Source: Rotaria socialis (lineage: Eukaryota; Rotifera; Eurotatoria; Philodinida; Philodinidae). From it: DNA of 64,000 nucleotides. Location: NCBI GenBank assembly GCA_905331475.1, contig CAJNYU010001121.1:1-64000 (forward strand). The letters are read 5' to 3'. Within the stretch, counting starts at the first letter, position 1; every line of letters starts with the position of its first letter. The translations under genes and the position numbers were made by a program. This document shows positions 1 through 12,425 of this stretch, piece by piece. Below the pieces are notes generated by a model. That model was not told where the DNA came from. It did no database searches and saw only the letters and a program-made list of their open reading frames with translations.

Positions 1-120
1 CACCGACTACACTGTTCTCAGTGTGTTCGGTGTCAGTCACACCGATAACAGTGTAGTCGGTGCTCCACTGAGAACACCGTCGGTGTAGTTGGTGGTCAGT
101 TTTTCAGTATTTACACCGAC
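1..120. repeat. Nested inverted-repeat cluster
   Basis: A perfect 16-bp inverted repeat pairs 1-16 (starting CACCGACTACAC) with 47-62. A second 10-bp pair joins 14-23 with 66-75, and a near-copy of the first arm lies at 81-94 in inverted form. CACCGA/TCGGTG words recur to position 120. The block is richer in G+C than the sequence after it and is cut by the window edge, so it looks like one end of a foldback or satellite-like element. No ORF is associated. Confidence 0.7.
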
Positions 121-854
121 ATTGCACATCCCTAATTAAAATAGATAATGATAATCCGAAAAACAATTTCATGTGGAATTTTGGTGACCATTGAAACTAT
201 CTTTGTCAAGGTGAGTTTCGATTGATTGTTGTGAAAACAGTGCTTCTCCTTCGTTTTTAATCAATAATTGTTGGATATGCATCGATATCTTTGACATGTC
301 ACCAAAATCAACCACGATTTTTAATAAGCATTGGATCATCTCGAACAAATGAATTAGGTTTTGGTTAGATCATCACCAATGCAAAAAATTTAGATAAACT
401 CCGTGAGACTCAGCCTCACCAAACTTTGGGCATGACATCCTACGATAATATATTGTGTTCAAATGTCTTGTACATGGGTGTCCCGAAAAGGAAGTGACTT
501 GCTCAGTAATCGGATATTGTTTTATTGTCCTAACTGGAAGATAGGGTTTGTTATGTGATGTGAAGAGCCTAATAGCTTCATCTTAAAAATTCGGATTCAA
601 CCGATAGTTTTCAACAAAACGAATTCTATAGAAATATTTAGTTTTTTTTAAAAGAGCTTCATTTTTTGATTAGTTTTTTATTGAAATTGTTTTCTCGAAA
701 AGACTGTAAAAATATAGAAACCGACTGTTAGAGTTCCATTAAAATGTTCCTTGGATTTTATTTTTATTTCTACTTCTAAGCGTAGAAATGACTTATCTAT
801 GATAAGATTTATTAGCGAACTACAATTATTAAACTTATATAAACACAAAAAGAT
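121..854. other. Intergenic, downstream of RTTN
   Basis: No gene is seen. The sequence is AT-rich and includes the 3' flank of RTTN, whose stop codon on the minus strand lies at 855-857. Confidence 0.5.
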
Positions 855-3800
855 TTAATCTTCTGTTAATAATTGAATAACATTTGATACAGCATGGTAG
901 CACAATAGATTTTCTTTGTTCCGTTGTTGAGTTTTGACATCGAATAGAGCCGGTAATACATTGCTACTTCGAACAGCGACTTTTCCCTTCAAAATATTAA
1001 AGATAATACATAGCAGAAATAGATTCAGTTATTTACTTTTTGAGCATCGACAATCAATGCCCACAATGCAGTTAGTCCAATATAAGCTGTATCGGATGTT
1101 TTTGAAAGAACATGTGACATGATCGTTGGAATAGATTTAGCTAAATAAAACTTTCGATTAGATTTATTTCTTTAAAGTCATATTTTATAGCGAAAACTTA
1201 CGTTCAGCTACAATTCTTGCTTTATTCGTTGAAGAGAAAGCTAAATTTCGAAGAATGAGAAGAGCTTGCCGTTGTAAAATAGCAGATGAAGATGCTTGAG
1301 CAAGACGAATTATAATAGCAAATATTTCTAAAGATAGATTTAAAATATTGAACACTAAAACAAAGATTTATTTTTACCGGCACTTTTAAGTAAATTAGTT
1401 TGTCCATCAGTAAAAAATGATACATTAATAATAACATCAAGAAAACGTCGATCAAATCGATTAATATCACGTGATACACGTTCAAAATGATCAATAAACA
1501 TTTGAAAAAAATTTAATTTATACACAATACTTCGTCCTTCAATTTCAAGTGAACAATTCTGTAACACGTCGAAGGCCATTTCAATGGTTTGATTTTTGCT
1601 TGAAGTAGTATTATTATTTGCTGCCGCTGATAATGATGCTTTTGTTATAAGACGAAGAATATAGGAAAGTAAATTTGACAGTGGACGTTGTTGATCAGGT
1701 ATTTGAACAACTAATGCATTTGTCGATGGAAGAACTGTACTACACACACTGACACAACCTGAAGATAAACATAAATATCAGAAACAAATATCGATTGATT
1801 TTTTTTTATGAATTTAAGAAAATTTTACGAACCTTTTCGATGTTTTGCAGTTAGTGTTATTAGAAGAAGAAGAAGAACATTTAATAATTGAATATCAACG
1901 ATAGCCCAACACCAAAGTTGATGAAGAAATGGAATTAAACCACTTGACGAAAGAATATCCTGCGGAAAAAAAATTACTTGATAATACTAACTAAGAATAT
2001 TACTTTAGCAGAAGGACAATCAAATGATAGATTGTTAAGAATAGATAAAACTTGAACACATTCATCAATTAGTACATCATCCTAAAATAAATAACTATTA
2101 TGAGAAAAAATTCATTCCATGACAAAAGCTTACTTTGCTCACACATTTATCTGATTGAAGTGAAAATAGAGTTAATTTTGTTTGAATACGTTTAAGATGA
2201 TCTATCTGAGACTCAATAAAACCGCCTATAAAATAAAATTACATACATAGCAGAGAGCATCATTCTATTTTAATTCTTACTGTCGATAGCTTCTTGTTTA
2301 GCTGTTACACTAATATTTAATAATGATTTAATCATATTTGATACAGTCAATTTCAATGTATCATTCGATTCTGTATTAAGTCGATTTTCATAGATTAAAA
2401 CTAGTTGATTTAAAATTTTGATTCCATTTTTATCGGTTGAATGATCAAAAAATTTCTTCCATGTTTCTTTTTCTTGATCGAGTGTACATTGTGCTATTGA
2501 CAATGATAATAATTGTAGTAAAATAGATATGGCAACACTAATCGAACCATTGATCATGGTTTGTAATGGTAGAGTAAGAATACCTACGAAAATTAAAAGC
2601 AATACAAATGACTAATTTAAATTTTTGAACAATTTACTAAATAATTCTGATGCAAAGTGAACAATTGTATTATTTGTTAATTGATGTAGTACTGGACATT
2701 GTTGAAGTAAAATATGAATAATTAAATGAGCAAGATTGATTTTTGTTTGCCAAAAATTTTCTGATCTATCATAATTATTTTCAGGAAAATAAGCAAGAAG
2801 AGAAATGATTTGAATTAAATTTTCATTGGTAAATGCTTCATTAATCATATCGGGATTTGATTCAAACGTAAGTCGTAAATATTGAGCAATTTTTGTATAC
2901 ATATAAAACATATTATCAAGAAAAAAATGATATTCATGTGTTGTTACATTTCGATTCACTTCGGATTCCAATGGACGAACATCAAGAAAACTAAATATAA
3001 AGAAAACAAATCAAATTTATCTTATCTTATCTTAGTGAAATTATTCAAAATACGAAAGAAGTAATGTAATTAATTCCAATGTATCATGATGAACCCCAAG
3101 CATATTTAAATTAAACAGAAATGAACATAAATTTCCAAGAAATAGAGGTGAAACAGGTGATGATGTTGTTTGATTCATTCGAAGTGCATCCAAATCAAGT
3201 GCAACAAATGGATATAGATTTGAAAAAACACTTGAACCAATACGTTGCATAAAATCACAATCATTAATAGCCGATATTAATTCTGGAAGTGTAACTATTG
3301 AATTCTAATAAAGTGAAAAAAAACAGAAGTAATAAAATCACAACAAAAAATGCTATTCTTACTCCAGTTGCTAATTGAGTTTCATCATCGATTAATGTGT
3401 AAGTTAGATTAATTAGTACATTACATACCTACATGAAGATAAATACAAATTTAGAAATGACAATAAAACAAAAATTCAATCAATATCTAACTTGTTCTTT
3501 AACTAAACTACATTCATCTTCATCAACAAGAATCGTCAATAGTTGTGCTTCTTCAAGTCTATTCTGTGATGAAAATAATACATCACGACCAGAATCATCC
3601 GTAATAAAAACTGCTGTTAATGCATAGGATGTGACACGAATTTCAGTATCTTTATAAGACCATAAATTTCTCAACCAATCAAACGATGATCTAGTTGCTT
3701 CAAGCCATTCTTGTAAAAGAGACTAAGAAAACAAAAATCAAACAAATACCATACAAAAACTTGTCGCGTATTTACCATTTCTTGTCGACGATTTGATGTT

Positions 3801-6800
3801 GAGATTGTACTTTTCATTGCTAATATTACATTTAACAAAGTTTGAGACGATGATCGTATTAAAGCATAAGCCATAAATCCTGATGATGCTTCTTTACGTC
3901 CTTCGTGAAACGTTTCAATAACCTAAATATAAATATGTAATCTAGAGTTCAATCGTTTCTATACATATCCAATAATTTTGTTAAATCTTAAAAGTTACGT
4001 ACAGCAATCAATAGATCCGTCATTTGTTGAAGATATTCATTATCAAATATGACAAACCATTTCGATCTAATCGAAAAGATAAAGAAAAATAAATAAATCA
4101 ACGATCTAAAAGCTCATTACTTTGTTGTAATATGATGTAAAACATCCATTGCACCAGTTATCAATGTTAATTTCGAAAATGTATGGCTACTACTTTGTCG
4201 AACATAATTCAAAATATTTGCAAAAAGTTTATCGGTGAAAAACTCCGATGATACATTTGAGTGAGAATAAAATGATGATAGAAATCGAAATAATTTTTTT
4301 AGTAGATCTCTAAAAATACAAATTCGAAATATATTTTAGTATGAAAATAGTTGAATAAAAACCTTTTTGTTTGTCGTAATTCAACAAAATCTTTATTGGA
4401 AGCGACCAACGATATAAAAGGATTTAATAGAATATGTTTAAACCAATTAAAAAATTGATGATCATCATTTTTTATTGATAGATGTAAACCATACGAGATT
4501 TGTTCAAGAAGTTCGAATACTGATTGAAGAAGTTTTTCATCTTGGCATGATGATGGAACTACTTTGAAATATCTTAACAAATCTTTCAAAATTGCTTCAA
4601 TTCATCTTAAAATCAATGAATCCTTACTTATCAAGTATTGCTCCTAATTGATTAAAATCGATTAAATGAACATTATCATGTGTCACAAGTAAGAGAAGAC
4701 ATCTTATTGCATTTAATGTTTCAATAACGGATTCGTGATTATTTGATTCATTTAATAAATTCAACTCAAGACGAATTGTTCGTCGTGTATATGTTAATGA
4801 AAAACACTTTCGATCATTTTCATTTAATACCATACTACTTTGAAATCTGACATTTTAATGAGAAAAAAAAACCAAGAGTAAATTCTTTATTGTGAACTAG
4901 AACATACTCGACTTGTTGATCATTATCAAATGATTTTGTATCCATATCTTGATCTAGTTGTCGAACATTGCCATGCCATAATGTGTTCCAAACAAATCGG
5001 AACTTTTGTTGAACAATCGGTTCTCTTAATGGATCAGGACGATTCAATGCTGTGGTTACTATTGATGATGTTGATGTTTGAATTGGAACACGCATAGGAA
5101 ATTGAAAACTAATTTATTGCGAGTATAAAAAGGCAATGAAATTTATTTCGAAAAAATATTCATTTACTTTTTAGCCAAAAGAAAATCAATAGAAAATGTT
5201 TGCTGTTGAAATTCTTGATCCGATAATGAAGTTATGTGTAGACTTCGATCAAAAAGTAGTAATACTAATGCATGAGTTAGATTTGAAGTAATTTCAAGAT
5301 CACTGTGACAACAAACAGTTACTAAATATTATTAAAATAAATTTTTAAATTCAAAGAAAAAGAAAATATGCCAATTTTATACTTTTAAATAATAGCTTGA
5401 GTAATTCATTATCTAATGAAAATTTCTTTTGTAAATTTCTATTATATTGTATTAATAATCGAATTATTTTTGTACACGCTGGAACAGTTGAAGTATAATC
5501 CGTCTAGCAAAAACAAAAAAGGGAGCAAAGTTTTGGATTTATTGATCGGTATTGTTTTTTTTCTTACTGAGCAAACAATGTCATCACGTTTTAGATTTAA
5601 TCTTAATTCTTCGAGAACTTTTTCCAAACCTCCATGATTGAGAAATGATGAATGCAATGATGGATCAGTTAACATCATTGCCATTTGTTCAAGTGCTGAT
5701 TTACGAACGCTTGCATCTATTTTATTGCGATCAGTAAATATTGTATAAACACGAAGAAAACTTTCAACCTAAAACTAGAATTATAGAAACAAAGAACAAT
5801 AAATTCTATCATGAACATTACATTAACATAGTCTTTTGTTAAGATTTCTGCGTTATTTATTGATTGTGCATTAACAAATAGATCAAATAATTTATCAGCT
5901 GGATAGAATTGATAAAAATCATCAAGTCTTATACGAGTATTTGCTAGCAGATAGCCAACACATTGACGATAACCTGTTTTTCGAACACTAAATTCATATA
6001 GATGATCAAAAATTGCTCTACTTTTCTATGTAATTCTTACTCTTTATCTTTGGAAAATAAATATCGAAGTGATGCTTGAATACGTTGATTTAATGTTAGT
6101 AACGATTCTTTTTCTCGTTCCGTATCTGATGTCAACGCCAAAATACATTGACCAAGTGGATCAATTTTATTTGCATAACACTAATAAATAAAAAGAAAGA
6201 CTTTTTCGATAAAACGAAAATTATTTTTCTACTTGTAATTGTGGTAAAAGTATTGCAATATTAGCCATGAAATTTCTCCAATATTCATTTGATACTAATA
6301 ATTTTGATTGAAGAAGATGAAGAAGAACTAATCGACAATAATCCGACACCTTAGAAAAATATAAGTCTATATATAAATATAATCACGATCAATTACTTTT
6401 GATGCCAAATCATTGATGCCATTCACACATAATTCTGTTATTATTCGAACATTACATACAAATTGGGTATCATCAAAATTTGCAGCTAAAGTAGAATTTG
6501 TCTTCAATTTATTGGTTGTTTTAACTGTTTCTTCAACAGACAAACGACTCTATGAAAGACAAGGAAGCAATCAAAACTAAACTCTTATAAGTTTTCTTAC
6601 TGCAACGAGCATTGCTATAGAACAATAAACTGCAGAACGTATTTCAGCAGATTCATGTGTCATATATTTAATTAAAACATCAAGCGAAAAATTCTTTTCA
6701 GATAAATCACATTTCGAATTATTTGTTGAACTGAAATTGAAAAAAGAAATTCAACTTTGTTTCGCTGTGAAAATGATTCTACTTACATTTTGGAACAAAC

Positions 6801-9194
6801 ATTCATAAATCGTTTAACAACATTAAAATTTAAGTGATAAGGTAAACCTAACAAAGCTTCATCAGCATATTTAACTATATTCATATAATTCTAAATTGAA
6901 AATAAATCAAACAATTTGCTTTTCTTATTTAATTATTTACTTGAGTTCTGTTTTCATCCATGGTTAAAATCTGGCAAGCAGCTGAAAATGAACAACAAAT
7001 ATCATTTGATTTCGTATAAACTTGATAATTATCTTTATCAAATTTTTCAGCTATAGATAATAAACGTTCTCGTATATGTGGATAAGATAAATTAAAACAT
7101 TCATCCATTAAAATATAATAAACTAATTCATTAAATTCTTGCGGTAATTGATTAACTATCTATTAGAATAAATTTTCGTCGAACAAAAAACACTTTTTCA
7201 TTTGACGAAAAAAAAACTTACCTCCTCAGACCATTCTATTGTATGTAAAAGAGTTGAAAAAACATGTAAACTATGAATATAGATTGTTCGACTTTGAAAT
7301 GTATAGCCTATTGTTAATTGCTGTTTAATTAATGAATGTAAACGATAGAATAAGACGGAATAGTATTCAAACTAAAAAAGAAAGAAAATTATCTATAAGA
7401 AAGAATATTCGTGTTCTATTTTCATACATTCATTGTTCCATAGTTATGTTTAACAAATAGATCAATAATATGGCAAACAGAATTGTTTAATTGTAAACAT
7501 GTATGAAGACAATCTTTTAGTGTTAATCGACGTAATAAATCTAATGTTCCGATTAATAGAGCATAACAAAAATCCAGTATATCAAATGATGATGGTTGAT
7601 CAACTTGAGGAGATTCATCATATTTTAAAGACCTAGCAAAGATGAATTGTACGAGAGAGTGAAAATGATTGAATATTACCATTGTGATGGGTTACGATAA
7701 CCATTGGATGTTGCTGAGCTGATTGATGAAACAGATCGAGCACTTGTCAATGTATTGTTAAAATCATCAAGAATTTGTTCTTTTAAAGCATCTAAATTTG
7801 AAAGATTTCAAAATAAAATTATAATTGTATATTTTTCTAATACCTGAATTTGAATTATATTTGGGACAGAAAGAAGCAGGGTCACGAAGAATTTTAATTC
7901 GTCGTTGCAAATTAATTGCATAATCTTTTAAACATGAAAGTGCTGCTTTAATAAGATCATCATGATTTTCATTTAATAAAGCTAGTAAACGCTATAAATA
8001 AAAGATAATAATAATGATAATCAAATCATTGAATCAAAATTTACCTTAACGATAAATGATCTTTGTAAGAAAAGTTCTGCAGGAAAATCATTCAGAACTA
8101 CATTCGATAAAAAATGACAGTGACTAATAACAACTAAAGGATCATCTCGTGACAGCAGAGCACTAAAAATTTTAAAAGAAAACAACGTAAAATAAGGCAA
8201 TATGAAGATAATAAATTTGACTTTTCTAAATTTGTCAGAACAGTTCGATCTGATTGCGTTAAATGAATGAATGGAAATAATGTAATAAATTGGCACGTTG
8301 TTCCATTTTGACTTTCTGAAAAAAATTAAATTAAAAATATGAAATGATTTCTTTTATCTTTACCATCAAATGTTGACAATAGATTACAAATCGATGGTGG
8401 GGCCGTCGTTTTTAGTATTCCCTTCATTCCTGATTGATTTGATACATTTTGAGATCCAGTTGAAGTGAATTCATGTCTATGAAATGATAGTTCAGGTTGA
8501 TGTTGACTGAAATTAAATATAGGTGATTGTAATATTGTTGAATTTCTGGATTCTGCTTGAATATGTGATCGAACAAGTTGGCATGATGCTACATCAAAAG
8601 ATTTAAAATCCTCGCCTTCATATCATGAAGAAAAAAATGACTAGAAAAATTCATACTTGAGTTCGATCGACTAAGATTTGATGATGATGATGATTGTGTA
8701 ATAGAATGTTGTGCAAGAATATTTTCAAGAATTTGATCAACACGACGCTCGAGTTCAGGTGTTAAATCAACTCGGAGTGAATTAAAAAAATCAACAGCAC
8801 CAACTGAATGAAGATTATATGCTGCTGATTCATTCTTAATTGAGAAATAAAAAAAAGCAAGATTTCATATTCATTTCATAATAGTACTAGAGAAAAGGAC
8901 ATACTTTAGAAAGTTTTAAAATTATATCGAGAACAACCTCTCGTTTTGGTGGCGACGGAAAATTGAACCATTCAAGTAATTTAATATATAAATATTTATA
9001 TTGAAGTATGTCGACATCAGCAATGATTTTTAAATCAAGTTTAGCTTGAAGACTTTCTAGTGCACGTAGTCGAATTTCTTCAACGGGATGACCTACGTAA
9101 AAAATCAAGATGAAAAATAGTTCATTTTCATTTTCGTTTTACCTAATTTTGAGATTAAGTTTGAAAATGATTTATCAAAATCATCCTCTGGCAT
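855..9194 (-). CDS. RTTN: Rotatin, centriole assembly protein (many exons)
   Basis: Rotatin is a large armadillo-like protein of centrioles and basal bodies, needed for centriole elongation and ciliogenesis. The start at 9194 gives MPEDDFDKSFSNL, which splices in frame into LGHPVEEIRLRALESLQ and then KLLEWFNFPSPP, the conserved rotatin N-terminal domain. The C terminus was rebuilt across three introns: RQALLILRNLAFSSTNKAR, then GLTALWALIVDAQK, then a tail ending SNVIQLLTED before the stop at 855-857. This matches the armadillo-type end of vertebrate rotatin. Between the ends lie dozens of short exons with GT-AG introns of about 50-60 bp. After removing introns I estimate roughly 2100 residues, close to the human protein (about 2200). 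Internal junctions were not all checked. The gene is head-to-head with PFDN2. The ORF at 934-1122 on the plus strand is a shadow of its last exons. Confidence 0.9.
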
Positions 9195-9662
9195 TTCTTT
9201 TTGATACTAATCCAGGGATACTGATCGTTCTTTTAGCTATATGGCAATTATTTTATTGGTTCACATAATTTCATCGATCCGATCGTTCACTTGACTACAG
9301 CCACATTTCAACTGGTGACATCTACATTGTCTAAATTATCTTCTTCTTTGATATTTATTATCATTTGGCTCGTCAGAAAAAATTTTAATTCTCGACTACA
9401 TAAAAATAATAGTTTTAGAGGTTGTCATATCATTTTTCATTGGTACTTTACATATGTGTTTGTTTCTTCTTGTTTGTTTGTCTCTTAATTTTTTCTTTTC
9501 ACGGGTATGATGTCATCAATGATCCACTAACGTCAGTATTCGTAATATTTATTGGCATTTGCAGATTTATTTCTTCTAAGAAGATAATATAAATTTCTGA
9601 TTTCCAAATTTAAACTGCTAAAAATATGTATAAGTAAGATTATACTCTAAATTATATTCTAG
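9195..9662. promoter_or_regulatory. Shared RTTN/PFDN2 upstream region
   Basis: 468 bp separate the divergent start codons of RTTN and PFDN2, so both promoters must lie here or overlap the genes. No TATA box is convincing. The last bases before the PFDN2 ATG (TTATATTCTAG) look like a splice acceptor directly abutting the start codon. Confidence 0.45.
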
Positions 9663-10154
9663 ATGTCGAGTAAAACTACTGCATCATCTGGAAAAAAACC
9701 AGCTTTAACTGCTGAAGAACAACAAAAAATTGTGTCGGGTTTTCAAGCTTTACGTGATGAACAAACACAATTAGTACAAAAAACTCAAGATTTAGAAACG
9801 GATTTAAAAGAGCATGATCTTGTTCTTTCCACATTATCGACAATAACGGATAAACAACGTCGTTGCTATCGTATGATTGGTGGTGTTCTTATTGAACATA
9901 CAGTTGGAGAAGTTGTACCAGCACTTCAAGGAAATCGTGAACAAATAAATAATGTTATTGAAAGTTTTAAACAAAAGACTGAAGAAAAAGCAAAAGAATT
10001 AACTGCTTATAAACAAAAGTATGATATTCACTTTTCTTATGAACGACCAACACAACAGCAGCAAGGTTCACAATCTGCTGGCAACGCTGCTGATTCGGGA
10101 GCAACAAAGAAGGAACCACAAGATTCAGGCGTTTTAGTTGATAAAGAAAATTAA
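9663..10154 (+). CDS. PFDN2: Prefoldin subunit 2
   Basis: A beta-type subunit of the hexameric prefoldin chaperone, which passes nascent actin and tubulin to the CCT chaperonin in the cytosol. A single uninterrupted 163-residue ORF begins MSSKTTASSGKKPAL, followed by an N-terminal helix (LTAEEQQKIVSGFQALRDE), the family hairpin region with RRCYRMIGGVLIEHTVGEV around residues 75-95, and a C-terminal coiled coil (NNVIESFKQKTEEKAKEL). The last 30 residues are a low-complexity tail rich in Q, S and A. Length and order fit the family. A polyadenylation-like AATAAA lies just past the stop, only about 140 bp before the WWOX start. An acceptor-like TTCTAG touches the ATG, which is compatible with trans-splicing or a 5'UTR intron. 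Confidence 0.95.
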   Translation: MSSKTTASSGKKPALTAEEQQKIVSGFQALRDEQTQLVQKTQDLETDLKEHDLVLSTLSTITDKQRRCYRMIGGVLIEHTVGEVVPALQGNREQINNVIESFKQKTEEKAKELTAYKQKYDIHFSYERPTQQQQGSQSAGNAADSGATKKEPQDSGVLVDKEN

Positions 10155-10296
10155 AATAAAATAGAAACCTATTATTTGACTTTTGAAATGATCACTTTTC
10201 TCTGCTTGTTATCGTTGTGTGATGTTTTCTCTCTTTTTAGTACCGATCAAAATAAGAACGTTTGTTTGTTGGTTTGTTTTTAGATAAGCTAATAGA
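10155..10296 (+). promoter_or_regulatory. PFDN2-WWOX spacer with acceptor-like site
   Basis: This 142-bp spacer carries AATAAA right after the PFDN2 stop, then a T-rich tract ending GGTTTGTTTTTAG, 13 bp before the WWOX ATG. That order, polyadenylation signal then pyrimidine-rich acceptor, is what an intercistronic spacer resolved by spliced-leader trans-splicing looks like. A compact ordinary promoter remains possible. Confidence 0.4.
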
Positions 10297-12172
10297 ATGA
10301 ACGATGAATCTGACGATGAACTTTCAAGTAATTGGGAAATGGGTAAGACACATGATGGACGAATATTTTATATTGATCATCAAATAAAAAACACACAATG
10401 GGAACATCCTATTACAAAAAAAATTAAAATTATACCACCAGGTAGATAGGGAAAATCTCAAATGTTTCGTTTATCTTTTTTGTTTTGTTTCGTTTATTAG
10501 ATTTACCATTTGGTTGGAAAGAAGTAATTGAAAAAGATGGAACAGTTCTATATATCGAGTATGTTTAATCATTTCTTATAATTATTGACTTGAAAATCAG
10601 AAGACTCCAAGTCCTTTTGATTATTCAATTTCCCATTAAAAACAATAGTTAGTATTCGACTAGCAATGATAAAGAGTGTAATATTGTTTCTTACAAATAC
10701 TTGGAAGATTTCCCACAAATTCATAGAGACGTGAATATCATTTCTATATTTAGTGAACAACATAAAATTATTACCACTGGAGATCCTCGTCTGGCATATA
10801 CGAAGAATCCAGTAACAAAAGATTCTAGTTCAAATTTCGGACATCAATCAAATGCATTGCAAATTCTTTATGGAATGGATCTCACTAATAAAACAGCTAT
10901 CGTGACTGGTGCTAATACTGGCATAGGTAGATATCGTATGTGACCTTCGAAATGATTATAGTCGAATATTTGAATAGGTTTTGAAATTGCACGTTCATTC
11001 GCAAAACATGGTTGTCAAGTTATACTAGCTTGTCGAAACATGGCGAAGGGTGAAGCTGCTTGTGCAAAAATTATTAAAGAGCAGGTAATTACTTCTATAT
11101 CTTTGTTAAGAATGTATATTTGAAAATAATTGAAATATTTCAGGAAAATGCAAATGTCAGTTGTCGAAAATTAGATCTATGTTCATTACGTAATGTTAAA
11201 CAATTTGCTGAACAATATCGACAAGAATCTTTGTAAGTGTTATTCAACATAGTATAGACAATTAACATAATTGATATTTGCATTTCTTTATTCTTGTTAC
11301 TATTTCACTACCATTATTAGTTCTTAATAGAATTTATTTTCTAGGCCATTGCATCTGCTTATATTAAATGCTGGCGTTTTAAATACAAGATTTAAACTAA
11401 CTGAAAATGGTTATGAAGAAATGTTTCAAGTTAATTATATGGCACAAGCCTATTTGACAGTTGGATTACTTACCTCGATGATAACCACAAAAAGTGATAG
11501 TCCACCTCGTGTTATTGCTATTAGTTGTGAATCGCACCGCGTAGAGTAAATAATTAAATTTGTTTTTTTTTATTAAACAGTTTACTCATTGATTCCATGC
11601 AATTAGAAGTCCAGGTATTTCAATGCTCAACGGTATTATATTGGATCGACTAAGTCCGCGTTCACCACATCATTTTGATAATTTACTTGCTTATGGTCAA
11701 TCGAAACTTTGCTTAATTATGTTTATTGCTGAATTTCGACGAAATTATCCACGTTTGTTGTATTGCAAAATATATTTCATAGTAATATAATTGTTACATA
11801 TTGTAGAAATTTATTCGGTTGCTTGTCATCCTGGTAATGCAATCAATTCTGATTTAACTCGTAATTCCTATTTATATCGATTTTTTGTTACAATTGCGCG
11901 TCCTTTTTCGAAATCTTTGGTAAAAAATTTAAAAAAATATCACACTACAACTAATCATGTTTTTCTCATTCGAACAGCAACAAGCTGCAGCAACACCAGT
12001 ATTTTGTTCTATAATGAAATCTGTTTTAAACGAACCAACTATTTATTATAACAATTGCTATGAAGGTTCTCCATCATCATTTGTTTATAATACACAGTTA
12101 ACGCAAGATTTATGGATACAAACTCAAACAATGATTGAATTAGCATTTAAAAGACAGCCATTAACTGTTTAA
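10297..12172 (+). CDS. WWOX: WW domain-containing oxidoreductase
   Basis: Two WW domains that bind proline motifs precede a short-chain dehydrogenase domain. Nine exons join in frame (10297-10441, 10501-10558, 10754-10926, 10978-11084, 11144-11232, 11345-11545, 11607-11752, 11807-11919, 11978-12172), giving 1227 nt or 408 residues; human WWOX has 414. WW1 runs [17 protein letters not shown] to TQWEHP. WW2 starts [12 protein letters not shown] and ends in GDPRL. The Rossmann motif is TGANTGIG, followed by ILACRNM. LNAG, catalytic ISCES and YGQSK (YxxxK) are intact, so the enzyme domain should be functional. The second intron (195 bp) is longer than the others. The gene sits 142 bp downstream of PFDN2 and 253 bp upstream of the RS-rich gene, all on the plus strand. 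Confidence 0.95.
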
Positions 12173-12425
12173 ATTATTTTTTCCTTTTGTTTCGTCAGAT
12201 TTATTTTCTTTCAATTTTTATTTCAAAAAGATAAATATTAGTAGCGAAATTATTTTTCAGATTATTAAATACTCTTCATATCACGAAAGCAAAAATTATT
12301 CTTTTTATTTTATTCAGTTTCAATGTCTAAATGGTACTTAGCTTTTTTAATTCTTTTTGAAACAGTTCATCATGGACATTTTTTTCCAATTTAGTACGTA
12401 TTGTTAACCGATAAAAAACATTCCA
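12173..12425 (+). promoter_or_regulatory. WWOX to RS-rich gene spacer
   Basis: A 253-bp spacer with an acceptor-like TTTTTTTCCAATTTAG ending about 31 bp before the next ATG. No separate promoter element is recognised. Confidence 0.3.

Noticed and set aside
934..1122. 62-codon plus-strand ORF
   Set aside because: It lies opposite the last two coding exons of RTTN, whose minus-strand frame is clearly conserved.
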